DNA of 64,000 nt from JAKVBK01 sp022447275 (GTDB taxonomy: Bacteria; Pseudomonadota; Alphaproteobacteria; Rhodobacterales; Rhodobacteraceae), in NCBI GenBank assembly GCA_047125605.1, contig CP138932.1, forward strand, positions 2,604,001 to 2,668,000, written 5' to 3'. Position numbers and translations under genes: made by a program. The notes below the pieces were generated by a model. The model did not search any database. It was not told where the DNA came from and saw only the letters and a list, made by a program, of their open reading frames with translations. Numbering within the stretch: the first letter of the stretch is position 1; every line of letters begins with the position of its first letter. Positions 16,290-26,323 of the stretch are shown here, piece after piece.

Positions 16290-17065
16290 AGATAGTACCT
16301 CCGAAACTGAAAATGGAAGCAAGGCTGCTAATGGGCCTGACGCACTGCATTGCTTAGCATGAGATAGACAATGACACCAAATGACATCAGGGCGTCTAGC
16401 TAGACACCTGCCGCGACAGCCATAGTATTTTGCAAAGTTCTGACGGAATTCGACGTCGACAGGCCTATACTGGACAAGCGAACCGTAATCTCCGGCGTGA
16501 TGCGTGCGGCTCTTGATCCGTATCGCACCACTGCGCTTCTGAGCACTTTTTTAGATGGGAAGTGCAAGATTTCTGGAAGGACCAGTATCGGCGAGCGAAT
16601 TATAGGGGACAAGCTGAATACTCCGGGCTTGTAGCATTTTACTATGCTGCCTCTCTATGAAGTTGCGCGACCTCACATCATATTTTCCGTCCACATGTTC
16701 ACTGGCTAGCACGACATAATAGGGACTTATTGGATGCCTACAGCTTTAGGCGCTCCCCAACGTTTGGCCGAGCTATCAGCCAAACAGACGCTTCCAGAAA
16801 GTTGCTTGTGTAATCTAAACCCAACCACTGCAGTCTAGGCGGTTGCCGCCCATGAACCGGACTGCAAATTGGACCTCTATGGTGGGGTTGATTAACCATC
16901 GCCCCAGTAAGCGTCGTGCAATTTATTCAGCGCATCCCAGCAGATTGCTGTGTGTGCGGTCCCTTTCGACGGTGCTAGAGCTACCCACTGTACTGGTACT
17001 TCTGGTCCCTTAACGTAAAGATTACGCCATCTATCGCATTGTTTACTGCAAGCAGGAACTTGGAC
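16290..17065. other. Long intergenic stretch with one stray open frame
   Basis: The plus frame 16404-16634 is open for 77 codons and reads FDVDRPILDKRTVISGVMRA, then LLSTFLDGKCKISGRTSIGE, to a TAG. It has no usable start codon near its beginning and no family I know, so it could be the end of a lost gene. The rest, up to the SDR gene, shows no gene, tRNA or clear repeat; the SDR promoter must lie near its end. Confidence 0.35.
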
Positions 17066-17683
17066 ATGAAAGTTGCACTCTTTGGCGCCACCGGAGCCGT
17101 CGGCGGATATTTTCTAACGAAGGCACTCGCGGCAGATCATCAGGTAACTGCACTCGTACGCAGCCCAGAAAAGCTGGCTGAACATTCCAATCTCAGCGCC
17201 GTAAAAGGGGATGTGAGCGATCCATCAGATGTTAGGAGAACGGTTGACGGAAGCGATGTGGTGGTTAGCAGCCTCGGCAATGTCAAAGGTGTGCTGATCA
17301 TGGAAAAAGCTGCGGAAGCCATCTTAGAAGCCGCTGCTGCGCAGCCGACCCCGCCAAAATCTCTTTTCGTGAGCAGCATCGGCTGTGGTGGCACATCATG
17401 GGTCGTCTTGCAGCTTCTTCGGTTGATCAATGGTCGCGCTGCTTTCGAGGATTACGAGCGCGCAGATGCGAGGATCGTGCGAGAGATGCGGGTTCCCTAT
17501 GTCCTGATCCGGCCTGCTGCACTTAAGGATAAGCCGGGGAACGGACAGTACCGCGTGTTCCAGGGCGACGGCACATTCGCACGCCCGATGGCCAAAGAGG
17601 ATGTTGCTACTTTCCTGTTTGATGCCCTTGAATGTGGGGAGTGGGATGGAAAAGGCGGGTTCCAATTGGCTGGGGCTAAGTAG
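17066..17683 (+). CDS. NAD(P)-binding atypical SDR-family protein
   Basis: 205 residues with an N-terminal Rossmann motif MKVALFGATGAVGGYF (GxxGxxG), VTALVRSPEKL, and DVVVSSLG, typical of NmrA/BVR-B-like NAD(P)H-binding proteins. The usual SDR catalytic Tyr-x-x-x-Lys is not evident (DYERADARIVREM occupies that region), which fits the atypical group with redox-sensor or reductase roles. The ATG at 17066 is preferred to an upstream frame start at 17039 because the Rossmann motif begins there. Single gene. Confidence 0.75.
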   Translation: MKVALFGATGAVGGYFLTKALAADHQVTALVRSPEKLAEHSNLSAVKGDVSDPSDVRRTVDGSDVVVSSLGNVKGVLIMEKAAEAILEAAAAQPTPPKSLFVSSIGCGGTSWVVLQLLRLINGRAAFEDYERADARIVREMRVPYVLIRPAALKDKPGNGQYRVFQGDGTFARPMAKEDVATFLFDALECGEWDGKGGFQLAGAK

Positions 17684-18412
17684 GTAAGTGCCTTGGGAGT
17701 CCGGTCCGCGGTTCTTATGGGGTGATCCCCTCGTTGGAAGAGAAGGAAGCAGTCGGCAGCTTGACCTGAATAGTCCGGATTGGCTTCAAGTGAGTTTTCG
17801 GCTTGCTTTCTATCGGGATGGTGGGCCCTAGCCCTGGCGGGCAATAAGCCGATGCTTTTTGTGGTCGTTTGGTGTTGTGATACTTCCTCCATTTTTCGAT
17901 CAGGATCTGACCGGCGAAAAGGCTTTCCTCAAACGCTCACTCCTGCAATGGCCCGGCGGGACCAGACACAAAAAAGACCGCAAGCATTTTTGCAGTCATC
18001 AGCGATGAGGAAGGTCATGAGCTTCACCTGATTATCTGCCACAGGAAAAAGGCAAGCGGCAAAGGAAACCTTTTACACATCGCAGGCAGGCTAAGTTCAC
18101 CTAGTGATCTGTTACGAAACTGATTGAATTTCAATTGTAAATTCTGAGAGCAAACCACACAGCCAAACATCTGAAGCGTTGACTTGCCGTTCGGGGTAAT
18201 AAAGGGTCTAAAAAACTGGAAGCTGCCGCCACAAAAAAACTGGCCAATCTGTGTGTTATGGGTAGACCGCAAACCGCATCGGGAAACGTGCCCTGGAAGG
18301 TTGGACCCGGTTGGAAAAAGCAGCTTGGAGCCTTACTTAGAGTGTGCTTATTCACTCGTGGAACCACTATCAACTAAGACCAGTACAAAACTGATAACTT
18401 TCGTGAGACCTC
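17684..18412. other. Intergenic stretch before the arabinose-lipid operon
   Basis: Small overlapping frames on both strands, none with a domain. The last ~100 bases should contain the promoter of the operon that follows; I cannot pick -35/-10 boxes with confidence. Confidence 0.4.
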
Positions 18413-19843
18413 ATGAGTGGCAGCATAAATACAGTCTTGGTAGTGGACTTGGATGGTACACTTCTCAAATCTGACTTGCTCTACGAAAGTTTTTGGAGCG
18501 CCTTCGGCCGGAACTGGCGCAGCCCGTTTTTGTCAGTTGCAGCGCTTGGGCGCGGCAAAGCAGCCCTTAAAAACTATCTGCGCTCTGAAGCAGATGTGGA
18601 TGCGACTACCTTGCCCTATGATGCGGCGGTGATTGAGTACGTCCGGGCTCATCGCGCACAGGGTGGGCGCACAGCACTGGTAACGGCATCCAACCAGGTG
18701 TTTGCCAATAGCATCGCCGAGCATTTACAGATTTTTGACGAGGTGCATGGGTCAGACGCAGCGCTCAATCTCAAAGGCCCAAACAAAGCGAGCTTCCTTG
18801 TGGAACGTTTTGGTGATGTGGGCTTTTGCTACATGGGGGACGCAGCTGCCGATTTGCCGGTTTGGCAAGTGTCCGACAAGATTGTGACGGTGAACGCAGC
18901 TCCGTCTGTGCGCCAGCAAGCAGAAAACCTTGGGAAGCCTTTTGAGCATTTGGCGACAACAGCCAAGTCGCTGCGTCCCTACATCAAAGCTTTGCGGCCT
19001 CATCAGTGGCTAAAGAATATTTTGATATTCCTGCCCATGCTGGCAGGCCATCAACTTGACGCAGCCACAGTCATCAGCAGCACTCTTGCCTTCATTGCGT
19101 TCAGTCTCGTTGCGTCAAGTGTGTATGTGCTGAACGATTTGTTGGATTTAAATGCGGATAGAGCGCATCCGCGCAAGCGATTGCGCCCTTTCGCCTCTGG
19201 TGCTGTGCCTATTGCACATGGCAGCGTTTTGGCACTGGGCCTATTGGCTGTCGGCACTTTGATAGCAGCACTATTGGGTTGGACGTTCTTACTGACGCTT
19301 GCAGCCTATTACATCCTCACCACTGCCTATTCTTTGTCGCTGAAACGTAGAGTCATCATTGATATCTGCGTCTTGGCTGGGCTCTACACCATACGCATTC
19401 TCGCAGGGGGTGTTGCGACAGGGATTGAGTTGTCTGTGTGGCTGTTTGCTTTCTCTATCTTCTTCTTTTTCTCGCTGGCTGCTGTGAAGCGCCAAGCTGA
19501 ACTGGTAGATATGGCGGAGCGTGGTACGCTAACGGCAAAAGGACGTGGCTATCACGTTGAGGATTTGCCCATCATCAGCATGGTCGGTCTCGCAGCTGGC
19601 TACATCTCCGTGTTGGTGATGGCGCTTTATGTGAACTCACCTTCTGTGCGAGATCTATATGCCTTACCAAACGCTCTTTGGGGCATCTGCTGTGTGTTGC
19701 TCTATTGGCTGACACGCATAGTGCTGCTCACACATCGTGGCTCGATGCATGACGACCCCGTTGTGTTCGCCGCGAAAGACTGGGTGAGCCAAGTCTGCTT
19801 TGTCATCATGCTGGCCTTCGCTGTCGGAGGTGCTCTCCTATGA
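18413..19843 (+). CDS. HAD phosphatase - UbiA prenyltransferase fusion (polyprenyl-P phosphoribosyltransferase type)
   Basis: 476 residues. Residues 1-185 are a HAD hydrolase (VVDLDGTLLKSD with D12/D14; TALVTASN; YMGDAAADLPVW). Residues ~195-476 are a UbiA-family membrane domain with eight or so helices and the two Asp motifs, NDLLDLNADRAHPRKRLRP (~240-260) and the RRVIIDICVLAGLYTIR loop. Such fusions are known as decaprenyl-phosphate 5-phosphoribosyltransferase with the following phosphatase step built in: phosphoribosyl transfer to the lipid, then removal of the 5-phosphate to give polyprenyl-P-ribose. The next genes (DprE1, DprE2) epimerise that product, supporting this reading over quinone biosynthesis. 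The last codons overlap the next gene as ATGA. Confidence 0.85.
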   Translation: MSGSINTVLVVDLDGTLLKSDLLYESFWSAFGRNWRSPFLSVAALGRGKAALKNYLRSEADVDATTLPYDAAVIEYVRAHRAQGGRTALVTASNQVFANSIAEHLQIFDEVHGSDAALNLKGPNKASFLVERFGDVGFCYMGDAAADLPVWQVSDKIVTVNAAPSVRQQAENLGKPFEHLATTAKSLRPYIKALRPHQWLKNILIFLPMLAGHQLDAATVISSTLAFIAFSLVASSVYVLNDLLDLNADRAHPRKRLRPFASGAVPIAHGSVLALGLLAVGTLIAALLGWTFLLTLAAYYILTTAYSLSLKRRVIIDICVLAGLYTIRILAGGVATGIELSVWLFAFSIFFFFSLAAVKRQAELVDMAERGTLTAKGRGYHVEDLPIISMVGLAAGYISVLVMALYVNSPSVRDLYALPNALWGICCVLLYWLTRIVLLTHRGSMHDDPVVFAAKDWVSQVCFVIMLAFAVGGALL

Positions 19844-20262
19844 CCTTACAAACATTGGTGCTCCGTTACGCATTCTTTGCTGCTTTAGCGACGCTGGCTA
19901 ACCTCGCTACACAGCGTGGTGTTCTATGGTTCAGTGATAGCGGCACAGTGTTCGCACTGGCTGTGGCAGCAGGTACCATCGCGGGTTTGGTGCTCAAATA
20001 CATTTTAGACAAACGCTGGATCTTTGGCGACATGAGCGTGGGCGTGAAAGCGCATAGCAAACGGTTCTCGCTCTACACAGCTATGGGCCTTGTCACCACT
20101 GCGATATTTTGGGGCATGGAAACTGCGTTTTGGCTCGCCTGGCAAACGGATCCCATGCGTGAGTTGGGCGCTGTTCTGGGGCTTAGCATTGGCTATGTGG
20201 TCAAATACAACTTGGATCGCCGCTTTGTGTTTACGGACACAAAACTGGCGCAAGCGACATGA
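19840..20262 (+). CDS. GtrA-like membrane protein
   Basis: 140 residues with four transmembrane helices and the family's ending, YVVKYNLDRRFVFTD, also seen mid-protein as LKYILDKRWIFGD. GtrA proteins are thought to help flip polyprenyl-linked sugars across the inner membrane. Overlaps of four bases with the genes on both sides tie it to synthesis of a polyprenyl-P-pentose, so moving that donor to the periplasm is the natural guess. A role other than flipping cannot be excluded. Confidence 0.85.
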   Translation: MTLQTLVLRYAFFAALATLANLATQRGVLWFSDSGTVFALAVAAGTIAGLVLKYILDKRWIFGDMSVGVKAHSKRFSLYTAMGLVTTAIFWGMETAFWLAWQTDPMRELGAVLGLSIGYVVKYNLDRRFVFTDTKLAQAT

Positions 20263-21581
20263 CGCTGTCGGGCTGGGGGCGATATCCGCGTATTGACGCG
20301 AAACTCAACGCGCCTCGCAGCGAAGACGAGGTTCGAGCACTGGTCTTGCAAGGCGACGCAATAGCGCGAGGCAATGGAAGGGCCTACGGCGACAGTGCCG
20401 TGAGTAGCCATAACACTCTCCATATGCAGCACTTCAATCGTATGTTGTCATTTGACGGAGACCGAGGGCAGTTGGTGGCTGAAGCCGGTGTGCTGCTTGC
20501 AGATATCATTAATGCTTTCCTACCGCTTGGTTGGTTTCCTTACGTCACACCTGGCACCAAGTTCGTCACATTAGGCGGGATGATTGCGGCAGATGTGCAT
20601 GGCAAGAACCATCATAAAGACGGAAGTTTTGGCAACTATGTAGACTGGATTGACGTACTCGTTAGCGATGGGAGTATTAAACGCTGCTCTCGCAGTGAGA
20701 ACACAGATCTTTTTGAATGGACTGTCGGCGGAATGGGTCTCACTGGCATCTTACTTCGCGCTGCCATCTTTCTGCGCCCCATAACCTCTGCATGGATTGA
20801 ACAGCGTACATTGGTAGCCGAAAACATCAGCCATGCCATGGAACTGTTTGAGCAGTCAGCCGATGCAACTTACTCCGTGGCATGGATTGATTGCCTTCAG
20901 CAGGGACAATCAATGGGGCGCTCACTGGTTATGTTGGGAGAACATGCAGATGCTCTGGCTGTTCCCCCGCAGTATCGCAAAACACCCTTACACATATCAC
21001 CTAGGAGCAAAGTCAGCATTCCTATTGAGTTTCCAAGTTGGACACTGAACAATTTGACAGTGCGGGCCTTCAACGCTCTCTACTACCGGAATGGGCAGCG
21101 AAATCGAGGACAACGGCTGGTGGGTTGGGACAGCTATTTCTATCCCCTGGATGCTATACTCGGCTGGAACAAAATTTACGGACGATATGGCTTTGCCCAA
21201 TTCCAATGCGCTCTGCCACTGGAAGCCGCTGATGAGGGCCTAAGAGCTCTACTATCGGCCATCTCAAGCGCGGGTGTTGGCTCATTTTTGGCGGTGCTCA
21301 AGCGCTTTGGCAAACAAAACAGCAAGTTCTCATTCCCCATGGAGGGTTATACGCTTGCTTTGGATTTCCCTCTAAACAAAAGAACAATGGCGCTGATGGA
21401 AAAACTGGATCGCATCACCATTGAACATGGTGGCAGATTCTATCTTGCAAAAGACAGCCGCATGTCACGAGACGTATTCCAAGTCTCCGAAACACGTGCA
21501 CTGGACTACATGTCATTTAGAGATGCACAGGCAGCAACCGGTACATTTGCTTCATCACAATCAGAACGGCTAGGACTATGA
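20259..21581 (+). CDS. dprE1: DprE1-like FAD-dependent decaprenylphosphoryl-ribose 2'-oxidase
   Basis: 440 residues. FAD-binding features: GNGRAYGDSAVS (~37-48), YVTPGTKFVTLGGMIAADVHG, and HGKNHHKDGSFGNYVDW, the signature around the flavin site of DprE1. It oxidises the ribose 2'-OH of polyprenyl-P-ribose to a keto intermediate, which DprE2 reduces to the arabinose. The position equivalent to mycobacterial Cys387 (in WNxCVDFP) reads Ala here (GYTLALDFP), the change that blocks covalent benzothiazinone binding. ATGA overlaps join it to genes on both sides. Length matches the family (~450-460) closely. Confidence 0.88.
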   Translation: MTLSGWGRYPRIDAKLNAPRSEDEVRALVLQGDAIARGNGRAYGDSAVSSHNTLHMQHFNRMLSFDGDRGQLVAEAGVLLADIINAFLPLGWFPYVTPGTKFVTLGGMIAADVHGKNHHKDGSFGNYVDWIDVLVSDGSIKRCSRSENTDLFEWTVGGMGLTGILLRAAIFLRPITSAWIEQRTLVAENISHAMELFEQSADATYSVAWIDCLQQGQSMGRSLVMLGEHADALAVPPQYRKTPLHISPRSKVSIPIEFPSWTLNNLTVRAFNALYYRNGQRNRGQRLVGWDSYFYPLDAILGWNKIYGRYGFAQFQCALPLEAADEGLRALLSAISSAGVGSFLAVLKRFGKQNSKFSFPMEGYTLALDFPLNKRTMALMEKLDRITIEHGGRFYLAKDSRMSRDVFQVSETRALDYMSFRDAQAATGTFASSQSERLGL

Positions 21582-22315
21582 ACAAAGGCACAATATTGGT
21601 TCTGGGTGCTCGTAGCGATATCGCTAAAGCCATAACCCACTGCTTTGCGAAAGCAGGCTATGACATCCAAATGGCCTGTCGCAACGCAGAAAGTCTAAAA
21701 GATGACGTGTCAGACATTAAACTCCGCTATAAGGTGACAGCGACGCAGCACGAGTTTGACGCCTTAGACATCGCGTCACACGAAGCTTTTGTACAGAAGT
21801 TGCCATGTTTACCAGACACAGTTGTATGCGCAGTCGGCTACATGGGCGACCAGTTAGAGAGTGAGCATAACAATCACGCTGCTTCACTTGTGATGCGCAG
21901 TAACTTTGAGGGCCCCGCAAGCATCCTTGCTATCCTTGCCAATCAATTTGCAGAACGGCGGGCAGGCTGCATAGTTGGTATTAGCTCCGTTGCCGGAGAG
22001 CGAGGAAGGGCGACAAACTATGTCTATGGTTCAGCGAAAGCTGGATTCACAGCGTTCCTATCCGGCTTACGTAATAGACTGGCTAAAAAGGGGGTTCATG
22101 TACTCACCGTCCTGCCTGGGTTTGTGTCGACAAGGATGACTGAGGGCATGGATTTGCCTGATAAACTGACAGCACAGCCCGAACAAGTGGCGCATTCAGT
22201 GCTGAAAGCCGTACGAAAGAAGAGAAACGTTATATACACAAAACCGATTTGGAGATTGATCATGATAATTGTACGAAGTATTCCGGAAGGGGTTTTTAAG
22301 TTAATGAAGATATAA
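21578..22315 (+). CDS. dprE2: DprE2-like short-chain dehydrogenase
   Basis: 245 residues, classical SDR: Rossmann motif ILVLGARSDIAKAI (5-18), a Ser in GISSVAGERG, and the catalytic YVYGSAKAGF (Tyr-x-x-x-Lys). Genome context makes it the reductase partner of DprE1, giving polyprenyl-P-arabinofuranose using NADH. ATGA overlap with dprE1 indicates coupled translation. It is the last gene of the four-gene unit; an 814-base gap follows. Confidence 0.85.
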   Translation: MNKGTILVLGARSDIAKAITHCFAKAGYDIQMACRNAESLKDDVSDIKLRYKVTATQHEFDALDIASHEAFVQKLPCLPDTVVCAVGYMGDQLESEHNNHAASLVMRSNFEGPASILAILANQFAERRAGCIVGISSVAGERGRATNYVYGSAKAGFTAFLSGLRNRLAKKGVHVLTVLPGFVSTRMTEGMDLPDKLTAQPEQVAHSVLKAVRKKRNVIYTKPIWRLIMIIVRSIPEGVFKLMKI

Positions 22316-23129
22316 CCGGTTACCATAACTGCAACCGCCGTTTCTACCTCCTATTAAAACATGAAGTGTTATTTCCATTTAAAATGCTGCATATCCATAC
22401 AGGGAGATGATAGCACCTCAGCTCAGACAAGATATGAAAAAGGAATTATGCTATAATTTTCAGATTAATAGCATTCGCGAAAATAGAAACTGAGTTGTTT
22501 TATCACGCCCTCCATAACACCCGCTAATATCAAAAGATGAGAGGACATCCAACACATCTTCAGCCGACAATACAGATTGTTTACAATAGTGCTTCACAAG
22601 CCTATTTTCTGTTACAGATTAGGGAAATGATTTTCAGCGCAACCAGCGCCATGTCTAGCCAATTCGGCTCGCCCGCAACATCGTTATTTGGACCAGCGCT
22701 TGCGCGTCAAACACCAAAAGAAGTAATCGCATAGCCTTCAGTCAGCAAGCGTCACCCAAACGTTGATTTTTTTGCATCTAGTCGTGTTCCCGATGCATTT
22801 ACACGAGCGCAAGCAGGGCTCTGTTACGACCAAGTTGCCTGCTCGGGATAATCAGCGCTAACGACCACCTAGCCTAAAAATTTGCCAAATATACTTTCGC
22901 ACAAGTTCAATTTACACCTTTTTCCCGGTTTCCTCGTGAAGTTGGGCCTTGCGCTGGCGTCAGTAACTACAAGTCCGTCAAACTAAATAGAACGGTAGAC
23001 AAACGCGCGGTGCTTCAAAAAATTTGTACGTTTAGCGAGGCAGCATTCGGCCTTTTATTTTATCTTCCGATGATGGATCGGCAGCGCCGAGAATGGCCTT
23101 AATGGAGATAAACGCTACTCGACCAAAAA
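22316..23129. other. AT-rich intergenic stretch
   Basis: Ends the arabinose-lipid operon and leads into a second, AT-rich unit. No gene is visible; a 65-codon frame at 22537-22734 has no domain or ribosome-binding site. The following gene's promoter should be in the last part. Confidence 0.45.
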
Positions 23130-24386
23130 GTGATAGATAATTTGTTGAAAATAATCCTAAATAATTACAGAAGGATGTCATTCCTCATCGTCTTGGTACT
23201 AATCCACGTAAGCTTGTCTTTATCTGAATTAGATTTTAGCGCTGTAGAATCTGTCGAAACGAACATTCCAGAAAATCAAAACCAAGTGCCGCAAACGGCA
23301 GGAGCTGCAACACCACGTTGTCAGAACATTCAACCAATCAAGCAGGCGCTTGTAAGCAATACAAGCTGGTCGATTACTGAGGATCATTATACAAGCGAAC
23401 CTCAAGGCTTATATGACCAATACCTGGTCTTCGACGAGTCTGCAGATCTAAATATCGAAGACTACGTGTATGAAATTTCAGGCTACGGTGGCGCTGGAAT
23501 TTACATAACTCATTCGGGGGATAGCGATCCAAAACTTGGGGACATGCTCCGATTAACCGATGACGGCACCGGTTTCTTCTGGGGACATCACGATGGATCG
23601 ATATTCAACGGTATTGGATATTATGAAATTCCAGAAAGAATGGATAGCTACCTAGTTAAAGTTACTCGAAACGAGATGACAAACTCATACGATCTTTTTG
23701 TTGATGGAGTACTAGAGGTGCCTAAAATTCCTCTACGTTATTCCTATGATAGGTTTGGATTTACAAACTCGGCAAACGATAATGTATTCAGCATCATGCG
23801 TTGCCCTAACGACAGTTCCCCCGAGACAGCCAACAACGAATTTGACCCTCTTCCAGAGAGCAATACTGCTATGTCAGTTGCTGATGCCGAGTCAGGGATC
23901 GATGCTAACCCAGAAAACTGGCTTTTTGCTGATCAAAGTATCACTCAAGTCAATTCCAACGCTTCAGACTACTTTTTTGACACAGGGTTTGTTGCCTCGA
24001 GCTATCAAATGTCAGTTGAACTGAAGCAGTTGACTAACGCCTCGCAATGGTTTGGTCCTGGTGCTTTATTCTTTTCAGGTAACTCACGTGTGTTGCCTGG
24101 AGCACTTATGATCAGATTCCAAAACTCTGGCCAAGAGATCTTTTGGGGCTTTTTTAACGAAAAATCTGAGTTCACCGGCCAAGGTTATACCGATTTGGGC
24201 GCAACAGCGGACAAACGAGTCATGAATGTCGTCCGCTCAGGCAGAGTACTAAGCATCTCGGTGGATGACAAAGCTATCCTCGAAGTCCAGCTTCAAGATG
24301 ACGCAGATACCGCAGGTTCGATTGGGCTGTTTTCATATGGCGGACCTTTTCTTTTCCAAGACCTCAGTTTCAATTGGAGAAACTAA
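23130..24386 (+). CDS. Membrane-anchored protein with two jelly-roll (LamG-like) domains
   Basis: 418 residues from GTG 23130, or 403 from ATG 23175; neither start has a good ribosome-binding site. An N-terminal hydrophobic segment (MSFLIVLVLIHVSLSLS) anchors or exports it. Then two halves of about 155 residues look homologous: residues ~75-220 (YEISGYGGAGIYITHSGDSD, then FFWGHHDGSIFNGIGYYEI) and ~270-418 (FFSGN, then EIFWGFFNEKSEFTGQGYTDLG). The repeated FWGxx...GxGY pattern and alternating hydrophobic residues suggest concanavalin-like sandwiches that bind glycan; this is inference. The stop overlaps the next gene as TAATG. Confidence 0.6.
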   Translation: MIDNLLKIILNNYRRMSFLIVLVLIHVSLSLSELDFSAVESVETNIPENQNQVPQTAGAATPRCQNIQPIKQALVSNTSWSITEDHYTSEPQGLYDQYLVFDESADLNIEDYVYEISGYGGAGIYITHSGDSDPKLGDMLRLTDDGTGFFWGHHDGSIFNGIGYYEIPERMDSYLVKVTRNEMTNSYDLFVDGVLEVPKIPLRYSYDRFGFTNSANDNVFSIMRCPNDSSPETANNEFDPLPESNTAMSVADAESGIDANPENWLFADQSITQVNSNASDYFFDTGFVASSYQMSVELKQLTNASQWFGPGALFFSGNSRVLPGALMIRFQNSGQEIFWGFFNEKSEFTGQGYTDLGATADKRVMNVVRSGRVLSISVDDKAILEVQLQDDADTAGSIGLFSYGGPFLFQDLSFNWRN

Positions 24387-25837
24387 TGGCATCTGAAACA
24401 GAAGTTGCAAAAACAAACATCTTGATCCTGATTGCGTTAGTTCTCTTTACGTTTCATATCGTTACGTTCTCAACAGGGTTCCGACTAACTGCAGATGACG
24501 TCATGTTTGCAGAGGCATACTTTAGTGGTTTGGATGCAATTTGGACTCTTACCGAAGAGTCTTCTCGAAATCAGGGTCGAATTGGTTATTGGGTCCTGCA
24601 GCCGATTAATATGTTTGGGGCTTATTACGCAGAATATCTAATAATGCGGATACTGTTCTCTGTAATATATTTTGTTACCTTCCTATATGCTGTCAAAGTT
24701 ATCTGTGATATAATTGATCGCAGGCTATTTCCACTTTCTGCTGTTTTTTTCCTAGCCCTTCATCCGCTGGCATACGAGCACCTACCTCCCAACTCATATC
24801 CACTGCAAAACTCTGTTGCTATTCTCATGCTTCTATTGGGGTACTCTGCGCTTATCACTCCACAGTATTTCGGACGCAAACTGTTTGGCGGCACACTGGT
24901 TTTCCTGTCCACCTTATTGACTGAATACGCATTTATTTTTTGTTTTTCACTACTATTTTTAAGGATGGCCTGTGACATTGCACAAGAGGTTTCGTTTGGC
25001 AGGTTTCTAGAGAAATTCGTCGAAGGCACTAACCTTACGCTGCTGATTATTTTAGCCCTCTCACTTGTACCATATAGGGTATATCGGAAATTGTTTACAA
25101 GCACCTACGAGGGCAATGTCATTCCTGAAAGCTTCGGCTTGCTTGCCACCCTTAAAGTTGCAAGTCTCCATATCATTGATGGGACTTCACTACGCAGAAT
25201 CGCGCAATTCCTGGATCACTCGACAGTTATTTTGGTGATATTGGCCGCTCTTATTCTTTGGCTTTTAAAAGCTTGGAGCAAATTTTCCTTCCGCATTGAA
25301 GCACCGCAAGTCTCGCCGCTCAAACTAGCAATTGTTAATCTTTCTCTTATTGCAATTTTATACATTTTAACACTTCCGCTGTCGTATTCAAACTTTCAAA
25401 TTGAAACATGCGACTACAATCCGTTTTGCGGCTACCTTGACAGTAGAAGCGCGTTCGTTTTTATTTCGGTATTCCTGAGCTTCAACATTGGGTTTATTTT
25501 ATCAAAGCTTTCCAGCCGACTCGAAAGTAGTGCAACGTTGCTGTTGGTGGCGGTGATCGTGATTGTGTCATCCTATACCCAGGTTCACAATTTTTCAGTC
25601 AGGGAGAGAATGCATCAGAATGACATTATTTGGGAGCGGGCAAAACAAATTTCGTGTTATATTTCCGACACCAGTGACGGCCCTTATCTTTCCGATCTGA
25701 TAGATCCGCTCAAAATCGTCCCCTTCCACACCGCAGAACTAAGAAATCGCTTTTGGGGAAGATATATTGCCTTTAACCGTGATAATGGACGATGTGGCTT
25801 GGATGAAATACTGGTTGAAGCTATCAGAAGAAGTTGA
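24386..25837 (+). CDS. Multi-spanning membrane protein, GT-C glycosyltransferase candidate
   Basis: 483 residues with about eleven hydrophobic segments. The first periplasmic loop has the acidic pair TADDVMFAEAYFSG, the usual place for the catalytic Asp of GT-C glycosyltransferases, which use polyprenyl-P-sugars as donors. A short soluble tail follows the last helix. GGAGA lies just upstream of the ATG at 24386, which overlaps the previous stop (TAATG). Placed downstream of genes making polyprenyl-P-arabinose and next to a glycan-binding candidate, it may transfer arabinofuranose to a surface glycan or protein. The transferase family is a guess from topology and motif only. Confidence 0.5.
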   Translation: MASETEVAKTNILILIALVLFTFHIVTFSTGFRLTADDVMFAEAYFSGLDAIWTLTEESSRNQGRIGYWVLQPINMFGAYYAEYLIMRILFSVIYFVTFLYAVKVICDIIDRRLFPLSAVFFLALHPLAYEHLPPNSYPLQNSVAILMLLLGYSALITPQYFGRKLFGGTLVFLSTLLTEYAFIFCFSLLFLRMACDIAQEVSFGRFLEKFVEGTNLTLLIILALSLVPYRVYRKLFTSTYEGNVIPESFGLLATLKVASLHIIDGTSLRRIAQFLDHSTVILVILAALILWLLKAWSKFSFRIEAPQVSPLKLAIVNLSLIAILYILTLPLSYSNFQIETCDYNPFCGYLDSRSAFVFISVFLSFNIGFILSKLSSRLESSATLLLVAVIVIVSSYTQVHNFSVRERMHQNDIIWERAKQISCYISDTSDGPYLSDLIDPLKIVPFHTAELRNRFWGRYIAFNRDNGRCGLDEILVEAIRRS

Positions 25838-26323
25838 ATAATTGAGTTTTTTTGTGTCAGCACATTAAATGTCTGCTTTTCGCTTTTTTCGGAAACTTTG
25901 ATAGGAACTGTTTTCAGTTAAGATCCGCATATTTTTGTGTTCCGCTTCGGAGATGCGAGGTCAGCCGCCATCCAGTTTTAGCTGCCTACCGTCTGCTTAA
26001 CTCAGTGTCCGTTTTGTGCGTCATGGCTCAATATCAAAGCTTGCTCTTACTAACCTGCAAAGCTCAGTGTCTTTAAGCCCTTGCAACACAGTTTCAATTG
26101 GATGCAGACTCCCCCAGCTCGCGGGCGCAGACTACTTGTTCGCAGGCGGCTCAGATTGCATCGATGACTGTGCCCCAGGGCTTTTAGACATCACCCTCCG
26201 GCTTTACAGGGTATGGGAAATATTTGCGCGTCCGCTTTGTTTTCGCGTTTCTCTAGAGACAGAATGGTATCCAATTCATTCCAAAGTGGTGGACGAAGGA
26301 TGAAGGGATGACAGTATATCGAT
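25838..26323. other. Intergenic stretch
   Basis: Lies between two converging units, so it probably contains terminators for both. I see no strong hairpin with T run and no gene; frames at 25852-26303 lack domains. Confidence 0.4.

Noticed and set aside
22537..22734. 65-codon frame in an AT-rich gap
   Set aside because: No supporting signal or similarity.
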